A stretch of 64,000 nucleotides of DNA from Trogon surrucura. Lineage: Eukaryota; Chordata; Aves; Trogoniformes; Trogonidae. A program made the position numbers and the translations under genes. Shown one piece after another: positions 61,201-64,000 of this stretch; the first letter of the stretch is position 1; the number at the start of each line of letters is the position of its first letter. The notes below the pieces were generated by a model that saw only the letters and a program-made list of their open reading frames with translations, was not told where the DNA came from and did not search any database. The DNA lies in NCBI GenBank assembly GCA_020746105.1, contig CM036623.1:3410001-3474000 (forward strand), in the 5' to 3' direction.

Positions 61201-64000
61201 TAGTCTATTCTAACAGCCTTAAACAATGCAAATATGCTCTTTTTTTGTTTTAAACAGAAGGGATATCTGGAGTACTAAAGAGTGGCTATTTGCCTAACAC
61301 GTATCTGAAAAACAGTACTCAAAGAATAAGAACCAAAAGAAAAGTTTAAGGCGTTGATTCAAAAGATAAGCTCAGAAATTTTGAGGTCTGACAGTTGACT
61401 GAAAGATGGAAGTTCAGCTAATTCAGACTGCACAAACTGGAGTCCACAGAAGCCCATTCAGCTTGAACACACTGGCTTCTACTCCGGCACAAACAGTTCC
61501 AGGGGGTGGTTTTGTCTGGAAAAAATTCCACACTCCACTGCGGATTCAAATACACACAGATAAACAGGAGATACACAGCAAAAGCACAGCAGAAACCAAA
61601 GCTCTATCTCATCACAAGCTTAGAGACCCAATATTTATGATACAAGTCACTGAAGCATAAAAGCGACACTCCATGATTCGCTTACTGGGAGCAACCATTT
61701 TAAAATTCTGAAACCAGTTTTGTATTTATTGCTTTTCTAGGCTACAAATGTAATACTTGTGACTTCTGCGGGCGATCACAATTTATCTACATATATTAAG
61801 AAGTCAGAATTCTCTTCTCAAGGGTAGATGTTAACTACTATTCATCTCTCAAAAGCATATTAACATTTAAATCAACTGTTCTGCATATGTCAAATTTTAT
61901 TGCAAAGTTACAAAAAGTAATAGATACTAATAAAAGTCCTGCAGTTCAGTATTATGACCTGTTCAAGGCGATAACGTGAATGATGTTAACAATAACACTG
62001 ACATATCTAAAAGTGAAAAATGCTGATTGTAGCAATCCTTCCTCAAACAGCATCAGATAATGTAATAACAGGTTCTACACAAAGACACCGATGGCAGCAA
62101 TAGATCTCAGAAACGTCACTACTCCTGAGTCCTTTTATGGGCAGATCCTCCAGAATCTGGGGGTAAAAGTGTGCCTTGTACTCAGCATACCTCAGGACTC
62201 CGAATTCAGCGGCTTTTTATTAATTAACTACGAATGTCGTATTTAAAGAAAGCTTTGGAAACTTGGTTATTTAAATACACTTAAATGATAAAAAACATAG
62301 TTTCTCTACCATCAACCCCATAAAACTTTCAACGACTCAATAAAACATCATTTCATGAAACTTGCAAAACATTTCTGAGCACTAGCCGTGGCTTCCAGAT
62401 GACCCTGACTTCACCAGTGAACAAAACTAATCCACAGAAATGTAGTCTGGGAAAGGTTTTTTGGTTCGTTTGTTTGTCAAAAAAAGGCTGAGAGACAACC
62501 GGTTTGTTAACAAGGGCTTGAGATGCCACTGACCTTCTCTAATGGTGCCTGGAAGCAAGGACTGCATTGCTGCAGTGCTGTCAGAGATTCTCTCTAATGT
62601 GACCTTTTTTTTTTTTTGTCCTGTACATGACATGCGTTCTTGGCCTCTCTTGGCAAAGTGCTTACCAAACTAAACTTGCAGCAACACAGATGGCATTGTA
62701 GTACAGTCAGCGTGCATAAACACTGATAGAAATAGATTCTAGAAACATGTTTATTCACAGAAAAATCCAACAACCCCCCATCTCCTATTTTGGCAACACT
62801 GGGCACAGCACACAAAACACCAGAGACAAGATCCAGGAGAAGCAAGTGCAGTCATTACAGGATGAGGGGGAAAAAAAAAATCAGAAAATTTAAAAGAAGT
62901 CAAAATCGACAGCTACAGATACGGAGAATGTTGCAACATACTGCAAATTTTGAAACTCACAGCACTACATATATAGTGCAATACACTTATTTTAAGTGTG
63001 CAATAAAAATCACTAAATAAGCCACAAACTGTTCGCTAAGATTCTCAGAACTTCATTTTTGCCTTGTAATACGTTGACAGCAGAACTGGAACTGCATCTA
63101 TGCACTTATTTTGCACCTTAAGAGTATGAAAGATCCTTGTCTAGAACCGTTATGCAGACAGAACCACAAACACAAGTTTTGAAAAGCAGTGTAAGCATAG
63201 GAAATAACGGGGTTTTTAATATGTGTTTTAAAACTGTTACTGCTTTGCATTTTTGAAATTCAAACATGCTTCCTCGGCAATCAAGAATCACCATTTATAC
63301 CTGTCTGAAAAAATAACTTCCAGCAACCTTCTGGCTGCTGTAGAGAAGTAACCTTGCACGTTCAGTAGCTCCTAAGAAAGGTATCACACTGGATCCACTA
63401 GTTCTGACACCGAAGAGCCTCATTCTCTTAAGTTCTTACAGAAGCATCACAGCAGCAACAGGACAGACAAGTCCCTTTTGGTCAGGTAGAGTTGGCTGTG
63501 GAATACAAAGCAGCAGTGTCTGAAGTTCTTCTGTAGCAAAATCAAGTACCCCAAAGACTTTTAAGTTAAGCTTCACTTGATAAGGGAAGAGTTTCCATTG
63601 CTGTGATGGCAAACAGAGACAATAAAGCTGACAAAGATGTTTAAGTTACCACAGAGATGGCAGAGCCCTCCATCCTAAGAGCAAATTTTACAGATCCATC
63701 TGTAAGGTCGCTGGAGTTCACGCCAACATCCACACAGATGTTACCATCTTCACCGACGCTTTAGGACTACTCGCCCTGTAGCACTCAAGCTGTTTAAGAC
63801 ATCCCATGCCAGGTTACATCACTCTCTCCTGCACACTTACTGCTTCATGCCATGCAGAGATATCTTATCTGCGAAGGGTACACAGTTAAAGCAAACATTC
63901 GCAACGCAAGGTTTCCTGCAGATTTAATTCCTACCCCCCACAGTCTTGCTGTTCCTCACAAAGAAGCATTTGTCTTCTGAGAAAGCATGACTGAAAGCTG
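55289..64000. other. Probable COX16 intron 1 and upstream region
   Basis: The first coding exon of COX16 (human form MFAPAVMRAFRKNKTLGYG) was searched for by eye on the minus strand and not found. No CpG-dense promoter is visible either, so the start is probably beyond 64000. No SYNJ2BP coding exon was recognised. A (CA)n lies at 56558-56571, with A/T tracts near 57887-57898, 62606-62619 and 62869-62880. A somewhat GC-richer patch is at 60055-60215, and a minus-strand terminal-exon-like open frame is at 63436-63600 (see findings). Confidence 0.5.
63436..63600 (-). other. Candidate terminal exon, gene not recognised
   Basis: Read on the minus strand, a good acceptor (TGTCTCTGTTTGCCATCACAG) precedes a 55-codon frame that ends in TAA. 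It contains QWKLFPYQVKLNLKVFGVLD and TEELQTLLLCIPQPTLPDQ. An ATTAAA on the same strand follows about 220 bases later (63215-63220). The reading looks protein-like but matches no family I know, and 55 open codons can occur by chance. It could be a 3' exon of an upstream transcript, 3' UTR sequence, or intronic noise. Confidence 0.2.

Noticed and set aside
63545-63575. KSLGY reading as a trace of the COX16 KTLGYG motif
   Set aside because: It has no matching residues on either side and no donor at the expected place. The resemblance is a few residues only.
1-64000. tRNA genes, CRISPR arrays, or prokaryotic operon structure
   Set aside because: No tRNA cloverleaf, no regularly spaced direct repeats with unique spacers, and no dense gene arrangement. 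The sequence is plainly intron-rich vertebrate DNA.

Overview
The window is vertebrate, almost certainly bird, nuclear DNA. It is intron-rich and mostly non-coding, AT-rich over most of its length, and carries several CR1 LINE 3' ends. These have the typical avian last segment (a TGATGATCTT-type core, then GGTCCCTTCCAA) and end in tandem ATTCTATG octamers. There is also one solo avian retroviral LTR of the type that starts TGTGCTGGTTTTGGCTGGG, which from memory points to Neoaves rather than a galliform. The species cannot be fixed from the sequence.

Only one host protein gene is securely recognised: COX16 (mitochondrial cytochrome c oxidase assembly factor), on the minus strand. Three of its four expected coding exons are present with good splice sites and phase-0 boundaries: 55211-55288 (exon 2), 33041-33103 (exon 3) and 18452-18568 (exon 4 with the stop). 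Together they encode 85 residues. The first coding exon (about 22 residues in the human protein, normally at the promoter) was not found and probably lies beyond base 64000. Intron 2 is about 22.1 kb and intron 3 about 14.5 kb. In human the gene upstream of COX16 on the same strand is SYNJ2BP; none of its coding exons was recognised here.

Layout: 1-18.2 kb is the 3' flank of COX16. It is richer in GC at the far left, with two CR1 ends, a U2 snRNA-CR1 chimera and a candidate unannotated exon. 18.2-55.3 kb is the body of COX16 from exon 4 back to exon 2, with five plus-strand CR1 copies, one solo LTR, an old minus-strand CR1 piece, a very old CR1-like piece and several short tandem repeats. 55.3-64 kb is probably intron 1, or intron 1 plus the end of an upstream transcript.

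The most interesting item is at 8616-8762 (minus strand). The 5' domain of U2 snRNA, starting exactly at its first nucleotide, runs directly into a CR1 3' tail. This is the structure expected from template switching by CR1 reverse transcriptase, or from a U2-headed SINE mobilised by CR1. All seven well-preserved CR1 3' ends lie on the plus strand. Five of them are inside COX16 introns, antisense to the gene.
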